Shown here piece by piece: positions 26,359-35,479 of a stretch of DNA of 64,000 nucleotides; within the stretch, counting starts at the first letter, position 1; each line of letters begins with the position of its first letter. Position numbers and translations under genes: made by a program. This DNA comes from an uncultured Collinsella sp. Lineage in GTDB: Bacteria; Actinomycetota; Coriobacteriia; Coriobacteriales; Coriobacteriaceae. A model generated the notes under the pieces. It worked only from the letters and a program-made list of their open reading frames with translations. It ran no database searches and was not told the DNA's origin. Location: NCBI GenBank assembly GCA_900767675.1, contig CAAFZX010000006.1:1-64000 (forward strand). The letters run 5' to 3'.

Positions 26359-26398
26359 CGGGGCCCCAATCGCCTGCAAAGTCGCGATTGGGGTCCCG
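26359..26398 (-). terminator. Terminator after metY
   Basis: 15-bp stem with one mismatch (26359-26373 with 26384-26398), followed on the minus strand by TTTTTG. A second, weaker hairpin (about 26420-26450) lies between it and the metY stop. Confidence 0.8.
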
Positions 26399-26467
26399 CC
26401 TACGGAATCGGAACGTAAAGGTCGCCGAAGCCCTCTGTCGGCATCGGCGACTTATGCGAACGCTAGC

Positions 26468-27751
26468 CTAGCACTGCTCGAGAGCCTGCTCAAGGTCGGC
26501 AATCAGGTCGGCCGTGTCCTCGAGGCCGCACGACAGGCGCACCATGTCGGCGGAGATGCCACAGGCGATGAGCTCCTCATCGTTCATCTGGCGATGCGTA
26601 GCGTTAGCGGGATGCAGGCAGCAAGTGCGGGCGTCGGCCACATGCGTGGCGATCTGGGCAAGCTTGAGGCTCTTCATAAAGGTCTCGGCCGCCGCGCGAC
26701 CACCGTTAAAGCCAAAGCTCACAACGCCGCAGGTACCGTTAGGCATGTACTTCTGAGCCAGGTCATAGTACTTATCGCCCTCCAGGCCCGGATAGCTCAC
26801 GAAGCGCACCTTGGGATGGCTCTGCAGGAACTTGGCAACGGCCAGGCCGTTCTCGCAATGACGCGGCATGCGCACATGCAGGCTCTCGAGCGAGCTGTTC
26901 AGGAAAAACGCCGCCTGCGGGTTCTGCATAGGGCCGAGGTCGCGCATGAGCTGCGCGGTGGCCTTGGTAATGAAGGCGCCCTCGCGACCGAACTTCTCGG
27001 CATACGTCACGCCGTGGTAGCTCTCGTCGGGCGTGGTGAGACCCGGGAACTTATCTGCATGGGCCATCCAGTCAAACTGGCCGTGGTCGACGATCACGCC
27101 GCCCAGGTAGGCAGCATGTCCATCCATATACTTGGTGGTGGAGTGCGTAACGATGTCGGCACCCCACTCAAAGGGGCGGCACATCACGGGCGTCGGGAAG
27201 GTGTTGTCGACCATCAGCGGCACACCGTGGTCATGTGCGGCCTTGGCAAAGCGCTCAATATCGAGCAGGGCAAGGGCAGGGTTGGCAATCGTCTCGCCAA
27301 AGACGAGCTTGGTGTTGGGCTCAAAGGCTGCCTCCAGCTCCTCATCGGTGCAGTCGGGGGCGACAAACGTGCAAGTCACGCCCATGCGGCCCATCGTGTG
27401 GGCGAGCAGGTTATACGTACCGCCGTAGATAGCAGAGCTCGCGACCACGTGATCACCGGCACCGGCCACGTTAAAGATCGCGAGGAAGTTCGCAGCCATG
27501 CCCGAACTCGTGAGCATCGCAGCGGTGCCGCCCTCCATCTCGCAGATCTTGGCGGCAACCAGATCACACGTGGGATTCTGCAGACGGCTGTAGAAGTAGC
27601 CCGACTCCTCCAGGTCAAACAGCTTGCCCATGTGCTCGGACGTGTCGTACTTCCACGTGGTTGACTGGTAGATAGGCACCTGACGCGGCTCTGCATCGCC
27701 CGGGCGATAACCGCCCTGAACACACGTGGTACCGATGGTCTGCTCGCTCAT
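26468..27751 (-). CDS. metY: O-acetylhomoserine sulfhydrylase / Cys-Met metabolism PLP enzyme
   Basis: 427-residue PLP enzyme of the Cys/Met metabolism family. The PLP lysine is in THSTTKYMDGH near residue 210; YSRLQNPT and LTSSGMAAN mark the substrate and phosphate sites. The closest role is O-acetylhomoserine plus sulfide to homocysteine, but methionine gamma-lyases share most motifs. ATG 27751 has AAGGGAG seven bases upstream. The 230-base gap upstream shows no known riboswitch. Its terminator isolates it. Confidence 0.85.
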   Translation of the reverse strand: MSEQTIGTTCVQGGYRPGDAEPRQVPIYQSTTWKYDTSEHMGKLFDLEESGYFYSRLQNPTCDLVAAKICEMEGGTAAMLTSSGMAANFLAIFNVAGAGDHVVASSAIYGGTYNLLAHTMGRMGVTCTFVAPDCTDEELEAAFEPNTKLVFGETIANPALALLDIERFAKAAHDHGVPLMVDNTFPTPVMCRPFEWGADIVTHSTTKYMDGHAAYLGGVIVDHGQFDWMAHADKFPGLTTPDESYHGVTYAEKFGREGAFITKATAQLMRDLGPMQNPQAAFFLNSSLESLHVRMPRHCENGLAVAKFLQSHPKVRFVSYPGLEGDKYYDLAQKYMPNGTCGVVSFGFNGGRAAAETFMKSLKLAQIATHVADARTCCLHPANATHRQMNDEELIACGISADMVRLSCGLEDTADLIADLEQALEQC

Positions 27752-27981
27752 ATCCAACTCCCTTACTTGGGTTTTGTTTTTATTCGGTTCACGATACCGC
27801 TACCCCGCACCCCTCTCAACCCATCCCGCCGATAGGTTATGAGACAAATAAATCAGGGGCATTCGTCTCAGCCTTAGGCATTTATTCGAAGGATATAAAT
27901 GAGGCATACATGAAGCTCTCGATGATTACATGCCCCGTCACGGGTACCATAGGCGGGTACACCGTGACCAAGGAGACAACG

Positions 27982-28428
27982 ATGAAGCAAATCGATACAG
28001 CCCAGCTCGACATCACCGCCTGTCAGGCTCAGGCTGCCGAGTACCACGCCCGTGGCTTCAACTGCGCACAGGCCGTCGCCTGCACGCTCGCGCCTGCCGT
28101 CGGGCTCGACCCCCAGACCGCCTTTACCCTCACCGAGGGCTTTGGCGCCGGCATGGGCGGCATGACCGAAACCTGCGGCGCCATCTCGGGCGCCGTGGCC
28201 ATCATGGGCTTTGTAATGAGCGACGGCATGGAAAACCCAAAGACCAAGGGCCAGACCTACAAGCTGTCGCGCGAAATCGCCAAGCGCTTTAAAACGAAGA
28301 ACACGACGACCGTCTGCGGCACGCTCAAGGGCGTCGGATCGGACAAGGGTCCGCTCCGCAGCTGTCCCGGCTGCATCGACGATGCCGTCGAAATCGCCTG
28401 CGACATGCTAAAGCAGCTCGCCGAGTAA
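27982..28428 (+). CDS. C_GCAxxG_C_C family redox protein
   Basis: 148-residue protein of the C_GCAxxG_C_C family. It shows FNCAQAVACTL near residue 30, TETCGAISGAVAIMG near residue 65, and cysteines VCGTLKG and SCPGCIDDA towards the C-terminus. The set suggests a metal or [Fe-S] site. Function is unknown. ATG 27982 has AAGGAGA upstream; the longer ORF lacks support. It converges with yigZ over a shared terminator. Confidence 0.85.
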   Translation: MKQIDTAQLDITACQAQAAEYHARGFNCAQAVACTLAPAVGLDPQTAFTLTEGFGAGMGGMTETCGAISGAVAIMGFVMSDGMENPKTKGQTYKLSREIAKRFKTKNTTTVCGTLKGVGSDKGPLRSCPGCIDDAVEIACDMLKQLAE

Positions 28429-28445
28429 ACGATAGCAACAGAAAA

Positions 28446-28492
28446 CGACGGCCGGCGCGCTTGAGATTCATCCAAAAGCACGCCGGCCGTCG
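28446..28492. terminator. Bidirectional terminator
   Basis: 12-bp perfect GC stem (28446-28457 with 28481-28492) lying between convergent genes. Confidence 0.7.
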
Positions 28493-28495
28493 CCG

Positions 28496-29134
28496 TTAGA
28501 ACTCAGCAAATTCGGGAGCGCCGACCTCGATCTCCTCGCGCCCCGCCATAAGCTCGCGCATCTTGGCGCAAAACAGCTCCTGCTCCCCCGCCTTAAACAC
28601 CAAATGAATCGTCACGGCATCCGCGTAATCGGTATCCGCAACCTTGGCACCCGAATCCTGCGCCAAGCGAAGCACCTGCTCGTATTGCGGATAGGCCACA
28701 CGTACATCAACCGGCACGACACTCGTCATTTCGACGATCTGCCCGGCTTCCTGAGCCGCAGCCACCGCCGCCTGCGTCGTCGCAGTATAGGCGCGCACCA
28801 AGCCACCGGGCCCTAACAGCGTGCCGCCAAAATAACGCGTCACAACACAGCATACGTTTTTAAGTCCCGCACCGCGCAGCACCTCGAGCGTCGGCATTCC
28901 GCTCGTGCGGCTTGGCTCGCCATCATCGCTCTGGCGCTCGCGTCCATCGACCAAAATCCACGCGGGGACATTGTGCCGAGCGTCGTAATGACGCTTGCGA
29001 ACCATCTCGATAAAGGTGTTTGCCTCGTCCTCGGACTCAATATGGACCAGCTGGGCAATAAACCGGCTCTTGCGATCGACGAACTCACCCGTAGCCTCAA
29101 TATTCGATTGCAGAGTAAAATAGCTGTCCAACAA
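28496..29134 (-). CDS. yigZ: YigZ/IMPACT family protein
   Basis: 212 residues of the UPF0029/IMPACT family. Residues ~15-125 are the Impact domain with SGMPTLEVLRGAGL and VVTRYFGGTLLGPGGLVRAY; residues ~140-210 are the DUF1949 domain. Its biochemical role is not settled. The start is TTG (29134 or the next codon at 29131) after GAGGGG; no ATG fits the family N-terminus. Confidence 0.85.
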   Translation of the reverse strand: MLDSYFTLQSNIEATGEFVDRKSRFIAQLVHIESEDEANTFIEMVRKRHYDARHNVPAWILVDGRERQSDDGEPSRTSGMPTLEVLRGAGLKNVCCVVTRYFGGTLLGPGGLVRAYTATTQAAVAAAQEAGQIVEMTSVVPVDVRVAYPQYEQVLRLAQDSGAKVADTDYADAVTIHLVFKAGEQELFCAKMRELMAGREEIEVGAPEFAEF

Positions 29135-29230
29135 AGCCCCTCAACAAAATAAAGCGCAGCAACAAACAGCCTCAATAATACGATAACCCTAGTAAAAAGA
29201 ATGGCAACGCCGATGATTCCGTCAACGAAA

Positions 29231-29335
29231 GCGAGAACCCATCAGCGCGAGCAAGGTGCCTTGAAAGACGAGGGCATTGACCTTATGGTCATGCCCGAAG
29301 GCTTGAAAGGCAGATTGCCGCGCTGACGGGTTCGC
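29231..29335. repeat. Structured palindromic element, copy C
   Basis: Outer arms 29231-29249 and 29319-29335, a second stem TGCCTT/AAGGCA and an inner GGGCAT..GACC hairpin. The internal loop strings are GAAAGACGA and GAAGGCTTGA. It is about 80 percent like copy D in the core and shares the loop pattern with A and B. It lies between yigZ and rnpB. Confidence 0.8.
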
Positions 29336-29349
29336 AGCGTCAACAAAGT

Positions 29350-29711
29350 GCTGAGTGGGCCTGTAAGCCGGGTTCTGTCGTGAACGGTCATTTATCTTGT
29401 CTGCACGTTACCGTGCAACTCCACGCACGCTACCCGAACGCGGACCGGGCCGGCCCATAGCGTTCCTATTCGCGCTTGCTCCGGATGGGGCTTGCCAAGC
29501 CGCCGTGTTGCCACGACGCTGGTGGTCTCTTACACCACCGTTTCAGCTTTTCCCTTTACGCCTTGCGGCGCAGGTGGGAGTCTTCTTTTCTGCGGCGCTT
29601 TCCGTCGGATCACTCCGCCCGGCCGTTAGCCGGCATCCCGCCCTCTGGAGCCCGGACTTTCCTCACGCGTACTGCAAGCAGCACATCGCGCGACCGTCTG
29701 GCCCACTCAGC
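29350..29711 (-). ncRNA. rnpB: RNase P RNA, class A
   Basis: The 5' and 3' ends pair (CTGAGTGGGC at 29710-29701 with GCCCACTCAG at 29360-29351). Universal elements are present: GAGGAAAGTCCGGGCTCC near the 5' end (CR I), AGGGAAAAGCTGAAACGG in the middle, and ACAGAACCCGGCTTACAG at the 3' end. The catalytic RNA trims tRNA 5' ends with RnpA protein. A candidate -10 TACACT lies at 29725-29720 with TTGCCT (29746-29741) as -35. Confidence 0.97.
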
Positions 29712-29995
29712 AGTGCAAGAGTGTAGCACACCGTTGCCGCAGGCAATGGCACAACACAAGCGTTCGACACGATAAACCAAGAAGCGCCCATGCAGTACAA
29801 TAGGGTCGTCGATGGGCAACGTCGTCAGTCGAGACGCGACCGCGCTCCGCACCCCTCCGTCTACTCGGTGTGTTCCCGCCTCCTCCCCGAGGCGGGATGT
29901 CGGCATTTTTCATACACCGACAACCCAATAGCAAACAGACAGCCCAAACAGCATTGCGCACGGACAGTATCGCGCACCTCAGCAGCAAATGCAAA

Positions 29996-30026
29996 AAGGG
30001 ACCCGTCCATTACGGACGGATCCCTT
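29996..30026 (-). terminator. Terminator after rpsA
   Basis: 13-bp stem with one wobble (29996-30008 with 30014-30026), followed on the minus strand by TTTTTGC. The rest of the 29712-30050 gap has one more GC hairpin (about 29876-29897) and no gene. Confidence 0.85.
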
Positions 30027-30050
30027 AAAACAAGTGATCGACAAACCGAT

Positions 30051-31217
30051 TTACTCGGCGTCGGTCTCCTCGTCCTTCTTCTCGGAAGGCAGCGGGGTAA
30101 CCTCGATCTCGACGCCCAGAGTCTCAGCAGCGGACTTCATGGACAGGGAGATACGACGACGGTCGAGGTCGATCTCCATGACCTTGACCTGAACCTTGTC
30201 GCCCACGTGGGTGACCTGAGAAGGCTGGTCGACGTGCTTGTTGGCCATCTCGGAGATGTGCACCAGGCCCTCGATGCCCTCGCCCAGGTCGACGAAAGCG
30301 CCGAACGGGACAAGCTTGGTCACAGTGCCCTCGACGATAGCGCCGACGGGGTACTTCTTGACCAGTGCGCGCCACGGATCCTCGGTGGTCTGCTTGAGGC
30401 CCAGGGAGATGCGCTCGCGGTTGAGATCGACGTCGAGAACCTCGACCTCGACCTCCTGGCCGACCTTGACAACCTCGGAAGGATGGTTGACGTGGTTCCA
30501 GGAGAGCTCGGAGATGTGGATGAGGCCGTCGATACCGCCGAGGTCGACGAAGGCGCCGAAGTCGACGATGGAGGAAACGGTGCCCTGGAGACGCATGCCA
30601 GACTTGAGCTTGGACAGGATCTCGGAGCGCTCGGCCTTACGGGACTCCTCAAGCACGACGCGACGGGAGAGGACAACGTTGTTGCGGTTGCGGTCCATCT
30701 CGATGACGCGGGCCTCGATGCGGGTGCCCATGTAGGAGGTGAGGTCCTTGACACGACGGAGGTCGACGAGGGAAGCGGGCAGGAAGCCACGCAGGCCGAT
30801 GTCGAGGATCAGGCCGCCCTTGACAACCTCGATAACCTCGCCCTCGACGTTCTCGCCGGAGTTGAACTTCTCCTCGATGCGGTTCCAAGCACGCTCGTAC
30901 TCGGCACGCTTCTTGGACAGGACCAGACGACCGTCCTTGTCCTCCTTCTGGAGAACGAGGGCCTCGATGGGATCACCGAGTGCAACGATGTCTGCAGGGT
31001 TAGCGTCCTTGCGGATGGACAGCTCGCGGACCGGGATAACGCCCTCGGACTTGAATCCGATGTCAACGAGCACCTCGTCATGCTCGATCTTAACGACAGT
31101 GCCGTTAACGAGATCGCCCTCATCAAAGTCGGTAATCGTACCGTCGATGAGGTTGTTCATCTCCTCCTCGTTGACATCGTCAAGAGAGAAAATGGACGAG
31201 TTCTGAATCTCACTCAA
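30051..31217 (-). CDS. rpsA: 30S ribosomal protein S1
   Basis: 388 residues with four S1/OB RNA-binding domains (about residues 32-105, 120-190, 203-275, 288-360), each with the FGAFVDLG or GLILDIG-type core. An acidic tail follows. E. coli S1 has six domains; four is normal in actinobacteria and firmicutes. It binds mRNA on the small subunit. The only start that keeps the N-terminus is TTG at 31217, 13 bases after AAAGGGG. It has a terminator of its own and is transcribed alone. Confidence 0.95.
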   Translation of the reverse strand: MSEIQNSSIFSLDDVNEEEMNNLIDGTITDFDEGDLVNGTVVKIEHDEVLVDIGFKSEGVIPVRELSIRKDANPADIVALGDPIEALVLQKEDKDGRLVLSKKRAEYERAWNRIEEKFNSGENVEGEVIEVVKGGLILDIGLRGFLPASLVDLRRVKDLTSYMGTRIEARVIEMDRNRNNVVLSRRVVLEESRKAERSEILSKLKSGMRLQGTVSSIVDFGAFVDLGGIDGLIHISELSWNHVNHPSEVVKVGQEVEVEVLDVDLNRERISLGLKQTTEDPWRALVKKYPVGAIVEGTVTKLVPFGAFVDLGEGIEGLVHISEMANKHVDQPSQVTHVGDKVQVKVMEIDLDRRRISLSMKSAAETLGVEIEVTPLPSEKKDEETDAE

Positions 31218-31532
31218 AGGTGGACCCCTTTCGAACTACGGGGCCCCGATTGCTAGGACCTACAGAAGGGTGCGACAAGCACACAACGTTTAGGAACACT
31301 CGGGAGCCGACAGATACTAATGTGACGCTTATGCAATCACGTTCGTATAGGTTACGGGGAAATCACTTCGATTTCAAGCGTGAACTGCCATTTTTTACTC
31401 GTATGGAGACTTTTTCGCAATCTTGTGAACGACTGTCTCCACAAGCTGACGATAAGCAGTTGGGCATACGGCTCTGGAGTAAAGTATTCGGAGCCAACGA
31501 TTCTGGAACGATTTTTCGAGAAAGGTGCCCGC

Positions 31533-32291
31533 GTGCTCAAAGCAGTCGTTTTCGATATGGACGAGACGCTTCTCAGCATCAACCTCAACGCGTTCATCCT
31601 TCGCTATTTTAAGGATGTCTCGTCGATGCTTGCAGATATCGGACGACGCAGCCGCGGCGGCACGATGGCGCGCCTCGGCACCATCCTGGTCGACCTCAAC
31701 GCCAATCGCCGAAGCGGCACGGACAATCGCACCAATCTTGAGTTCTACCAAGAAGAAATTGAGCGCCGGTGCGGTATTTGCCTCTCAGACCCACTCATCT
31801 ACGAGGCGTTTACCTACTACGATCGTGAAGTCCTGCCGTACAAGAACGATGACATGATCAATGCGAAAGCCATGCCGGGTGCACACGCCGCGCTCGAGGC
31901 GGTACAGAACGCGGGCCTGCGCTGCGCGCTCTTTACGAACCCCAGCTTTCCGCAGGGGGCCATCGAGTGCCGCATGGGCTGGGGCGACATGGCCGACGCC
32001 CCCTTTGAACTCGTGACGCACATGGGAAACGCCACCCGCTGCAAGCCCGATGCCACCTACTATCTAGAGCAGCTTCAGGTGATGGGACTCGAGCCTCATG
32101 AGGTCCTCATGGTGGGCAACGACCCCAGGCGCGACTTCCCCAGCCCCGCCTGCGGTATTCAAACCGCCTATGTTGGCCAAGGAAAACCCGGCCGAGCCAC
32201 CTGGCACGGAACCATGGAAGACTTCGCCCGCGACTTCAACGCCGTAGTAGAAGCCTTCTACGAGCACCAAGTAGCCGACGAACTGTCATAG
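31533..32291 (+). CDS. HAD-family hydrolase
   Basis: 252-residue HAD phosphatase. FDMDETLLS near residue 8 carries the DxD nucleophile pair, LFTNPS near residue 130 motif II, and VMVGNDPRRD near residue 195 the metal-binding acids. A helical cap lies between motifs I and II. The substrate is unknown. I chose GTG 31533 after GAGAAAGG; an ATG 153 bases earlier opens a frame with no family match. The 31218-31532 gap holds its promoter and that of rpsA. Confidence 0.82.
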   Translation: MLKAVVFDMDETLLSINLNAFILRYFKDVSSMLADIGRRSRGGTMARLGTILVDLNANRRSGTDNRTNLEFYQEEIERRCGICLSDPLIYEAFTYYDREVLPYKNDDMINAKAMPGAHAALEAVQNAGLRCALFTNPSFPQGAIECRMGWGDMADAPFELVTHMGNATRCKPDATYYLEQLQVMGLEPHEVLMVGNDPRRDFPSPACGIQTAYVGQGKPGRATWHGTMEDFARDFNAVVEAFYEHQVADELS

Positions 32292-32342
32292 GACCCCTCG
32301 CTCCAAACAAAATAACGCCGCAGGTTGAGCATAAGTCAGCGA

Positions 32343-32440
32343 AAACGCCCCTAAGCGAGCAATGTGCCTTAAAAGAGGAGGGCATAGGCCTTCTGGCCAT
32401 GCCCGACGATTGAAAGGCAGATTGCCGCTTAGGGGCGTTT
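32343..32440. repeat. Structured palindromic element, copy D
   Basis: Perfect 15-bp outer arms (32343-32357 with 32426-32440), second stem TGCCTT/AAGGCA, and an inner hairpin of GGGCATAGGCC. Internal loop strings are AAAAGAGGA and GACGATTGA. It sits between two convergent genes. Confidence 0.85.
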
Positions 32441-32480
32441 GCAGCGTCGGCTGGTTACGCGGTTTGGTAAAACCGCGTAA

Positions 32481-33800
32481 CTAACAGACTCGAGTCTTGC
32501 CGATCATGATGTTGAGGATCTCGACGTCGGTGTCCTTCATGCCCACACGGCCCACGTAGCCCATGCTGGCGATTGTCTGCTCGACGGTATCCTGGATGAG
32601 GCCCTCGCCGGCGCGGAAGCCGCGACCCTGCATGGCCATATCGTGACCCAGAATCGCCGCATCAACGGCAGCGGAAATCTTGGCGGCGCAGCTTGCCTTG
32701 GCGCCATCGCACACGATGCCGCCAACGTTGCCGAGCGTGTTCGAGACCGTCGCGCCAATCTGCTCGCGCGTGCCACCACACAGCCAGGTAATCGCGGCAC
32801 CGGCACCGCATGCGGCGCAAATAGCACCGCAAAACGCCGAGAGCGCACCAATATAACTCTTGATATGCACAGCGATAAGATCAGACAGCATCACGGCGCG
32901 CACCAGGCGCTCGTGGTCGCAGCGCAGGTACTCGGCATACTCCATGACGGGTAATGCGCAGGTAATGCCCTGATTGCCCGAGCCGCACACAATGGCAACC
33001 GGCAGCGCGCAGCCGTTCATGCGGGCGTCGGACCCGGCGGCCGCACGGGCACGGGCACGGCAGGCGACGTCATCGGCACGAGCGCCCAGCAGCGTACGGC
33101 CCACCTCGGCACCCCAAGCGTTCGCCAAGCCCTCGGCACTAATGGCGCCGTTCAGCTCAATCTGACGCTCAACGGCAGCGCGGGCGCCCTCAATGTCGCC
33201 GTCCTCGATAAAGTCGATGATGGACTCAATCGACATGGGCGTGTCGGCTTTATCCGCCGCACGCTCGGCCACGACGCGCTCGGCGCAGGCGGCGCACTCC
33301 CCCGCCGACTTGCCACACACCGGAATACCGTCGAGCGTATGGCACGTGACATTGGTGTGGTGGTCGGTAATCTCGACGACCGCGGTATGGCCCCCGGCTG
33401 TGGCAGTCACCTTGATGTAGAGGTTGGGTACACCCTCGACAAGCGACACATCGCAGTAGCCGGCATCAGCGAGGAGCTCGGCCACGCGAGCACGATCTTC
33501 GTCGTTAACGCTCTCGAGCACCTCGAGCGCGCTCTTGGCGTCACCGCCCACGGCACCCAGTACGGCCGCGGCCTCAATACCGTGCATACCGCCCGAATTG
33601 GGCACGGTCACGCTCTTAACGTTCTTGATGATGTTGCCCGAGCAGGCAACGTCCATATGATCGGGTTCGCAACCGAGTGTCTGACTCGCCAGCGCCGCCG
33701 CATAGGCAACGGCAATAGGCTCGGTGCAGCCGAGCGCACAGACAAGCTCGCGGTTCAAGACATCGCAAAAAGCGGCATCGCGGATGGAATCGGTAGACAT
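32481..33800 (-). CDS. cyuA: L-cysteine desulfidase / UPF0597 family protein
   Basis: 439-residue protein of the CyuA (YhaM)/UPF0597 family, related to the serine dehydratase alpha chain. It breaks L-cysteine into sulfide, pyruvate and ammonia. Cysteines in CALGCTEPIAVA near residue 20, GITCALPV near residue 300 and ICAACGAG near residue 345 fit the [4Fe-4S] site. ATG 33800 has GGAG upstream; the longer frame start is unsupported. The sulfide made could serve MetY and Fe-S or Se/S trafficking. Confidence 0.85.
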   Translation of the reverse strand: MSTDSIRDAAFCDVLNRELVCALGCTEPIAVAYAAALASQTLGCEPDHMDVACSGNIIKNVKSVTVPNSGGMHGIEAAAVLGAVGGDAKSALEVLESVNDEDRARVAELLADAGYCDVSLVEGVPNLYIKVTATAGGHTAVVEITDHHTNVTCHTLDGIPVCGKSAGECAACAERVVAERAADKADTPMSIESIIDFIEDGDIEGARAAVERQIELNGAISAEGLANAWGAEVGRTLLGARADDVACRARARAAAGSDARMNGCALPVAIVCGSGNQGITCALPVMEYAEYLRCDHERLVRAVMLSDLIAVHIKSYIGALSAFCGAICAACGAGAAITWLCGGTREQIGATVSNTLGNVGGIVCDGAKASCAAKISAAVDAAILGHDMAMQGRGFRAGEGLIQDTVEQTIASMGYVGRVGMKDTDVEILNIMIGKTRVC

Positions 33801-34071
33801 AGGTATCTCCTGCTTACATAACGAACTGGGCTCTTGATAATAGTTGGCACTTTTATTTGATAACAATGCATCAAAAACCGCAACCATGGTTCCGACGGAC
33901 GGCGTTTAAGCGCAATCTGACGGCATTCATTCATGAGAAGCTAGTCTTGTTGCATGCTAAAGCGTTTGACCAAAAAACGCCCGAGTGTTTATGCAAAAGT
34001 CGCGCTATCATGCAGTCGAACGCGGTAAAACCTTTAGCAATTCCGCCGCACGGACCAGAGAGGAACCACTC

Positions 34072-34539
34072 ATGAAGATTGGTATCGGTAACGACCACGC
34101 CGCCGTCGAGCTCAAAAACATCATTTCCGAGCACCTGAAGGAGCGCGGCTGCGAGGTCGTGAACTTTGGAACCGACACCTCCGAGAGCTTTGATTACCCC
34201 ATCGCCGGCTACAAGGTGGGCAAGGCAGTTGCCAACGGTGACGTCGATCTGGGTATCCTGATCTGCGGTACCGGCGTCGGCATCAGCCTGGCCGCCAACA
34301 AGGTCGAGGGCGTTCGCGCCGTCGTGTGCTCCGAGCCCTTCAGCGCCAAGCTCTCGCGCATGCACAACAACACCAACGTGCTCGCCTTTGGTGCCCGCGT
34401 CGTGGGCTCCGAGCTCGCCAAGATGATCGTCGACGAGTGGCTCGACGCCGAGTTTGAGGGCGGTCGCCACGAGCGTCGCGTTAACCTCCTCAACGAGATC
34501 GACCAGACCCGCGGCCTCAAGGTCGTCGACGAGGCCTAA
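34072..34539 (+). CDS. rpiB: Ribose-5-phosphate isomerase B
   Basis: 155 residues. MKIGIGNDHAAVELK starts the RpiB/LacAB fold, LICGTGVGISLAANK near residue 65 carries the active-site cysteine, and HNNTNVLAFGAR near residue 100 the phosphate site. It interconverts ribose-5-P and ribulose-5-P. ATG 34072 has AGAGAGGAA upstream. Confidence 0.94.
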   Translation: MKIGIGNDHAAVELKNIISEHLKERGCEVVNFGTDTSESFDYPIAGYKVGKAVANGDVDLGILICGTGVGISLAANKVEGVRAVVCSEPFSAKLSRMHNNTNVLAFGARVVGSELAKMIVDEWLDAEFEGGRHERRVNLLNEIDQTRGLKVVDEA

Positions 34540-34568
34540 ACTACTCAGCGCCACAAGCTAACAGCAAG

Positions 34569-34601
34569 GGGGCCGCTCGGAACGCACATCCGGGCGGCCC
34601 C
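34569..34601 (+). terminator. Terminator after rpiB
   Basis: 8-bp stem GGGGCCGC (34569-34576) with its complement (34594-34601), then TTGTAGATTTT. Confidence 0.75.
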
Positions 34602-34621
34602 TTGTAGATTTTGGAATAAAA

Positions 34622-34651
34622 GGGCGCCGCGGATGGAGTTCCGCGGCGCCC
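34622..34651 (-). terminator. Terminator after ndk
   Basis: 11-bp GC stem (34622-34632 with 34641-34651), then TTTTATT on the minus strand. Confidence 0.8.
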
Positions 34652-34689
34652 AAGCCACACGCTAACAGCTTTAAGGAGTCAAAGCTGGT

Positions 34690-35094
34690 TTAGCCAAAGA
34701 AGCGCTTGATCTCGATCTCGGCGTTCTCCAGGCAGTCGGAGCCGTGGATCACGTTGGCGTTGACATCGACAGCGAAGTCGCCGCGGATGGTGCCGGGGGC
34801 AGCGTCAAGCGGGTTGGTAGCGCCCATGAGGGTGCGCATCTTAGCAACAGCGGAGAGACCGGAAACGACCATCTTGACGACCGGACCGCTCGTCATAAAG
34901 TCGCAGAGACCGCCAAAGAAGGGCTTGTCGGCCAGATGGGCGTAGTGCTCCTCGACGGTAGCGCGCTCGAGCGTGGTCATCTCCATGCGCTCGATGACAA
35001 GGCCGCTGCGCTCAATGCGAGCAACGATCTCGCCGATCTTGCGGTCGCGCACGGCGTCGGGCTTAATCATGATGAAGGTCTTCTCGATAGCCAT
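34690..35094 (-). CDS. ndk: Nucleoside-diphosphate kinase
   Basis: 134 residues. KTFIMIKPDAV at the start and the active-site histidine in NVIHGSDCLENAEIEI near residue 115 identify Ndk. It balances NTP pools by phosphotransfer. ATG 35094 has GAAAGG upstream. The 35095-35479 gap behind it holds a hairpin at about 35275-35316 and the argH terminator, no gene. Confidence 0.96.
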   Translation of the reverse strand: MAIEKTFIMIKPDAVRDRKIGEIVARIERSGLVIERMEMTTLERATVEEHYAHLADKPFFGGLCDFMTSGPVVKMVVSGLSAVAKMRTLMGATNPLDAAPGTIRGDFAVDVNANVIHGSDCLENAEIEIKRFFG

Positions 35095-35399
35095 AAAAGT
35101 AGCCTTTCAAGTAGGTTCGCGCGTGCCCAAGTCCCATTCCGGCACCCGCCTGGACTGCATCGTAACAGAGTTTTAGCTGCAGTTAAACAAAAAGCTGTTT
35201 ATTGAAACGCTACAACTTATTAAAGCGCTCCATATGTGTCACTTCTGTTTCGAAGCCCGATTAGAGTACCATCCGACCGCCCATCAACCGCATCGAACAG
35301 AGCAGGCGGTCGGTTGCCGCCCGCGAACGTAACCCCTTCACAACCTGCCCAAAGGTCCTACAGAAGTTCTCGACAAGCCCCTCCCCCATAGCAACAAAA

Positions 35400-35429
35400 T
35401 ACGGGCGCCCACATCAGCAGGCGCCCGTA
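35400..35429 (-). terminator. Terminator after argH
   Basis: 10-bp stem TACGGGCGCC (35400-35409) with its complement (35420-35429), followed by TTTTG on the minus strand. Confidence 0.8.
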
Positions 35430-35479
35430 AAACAAAAACGATTTATCAATAAATGGCCAAAACAGCTTCAGCCAAATCC

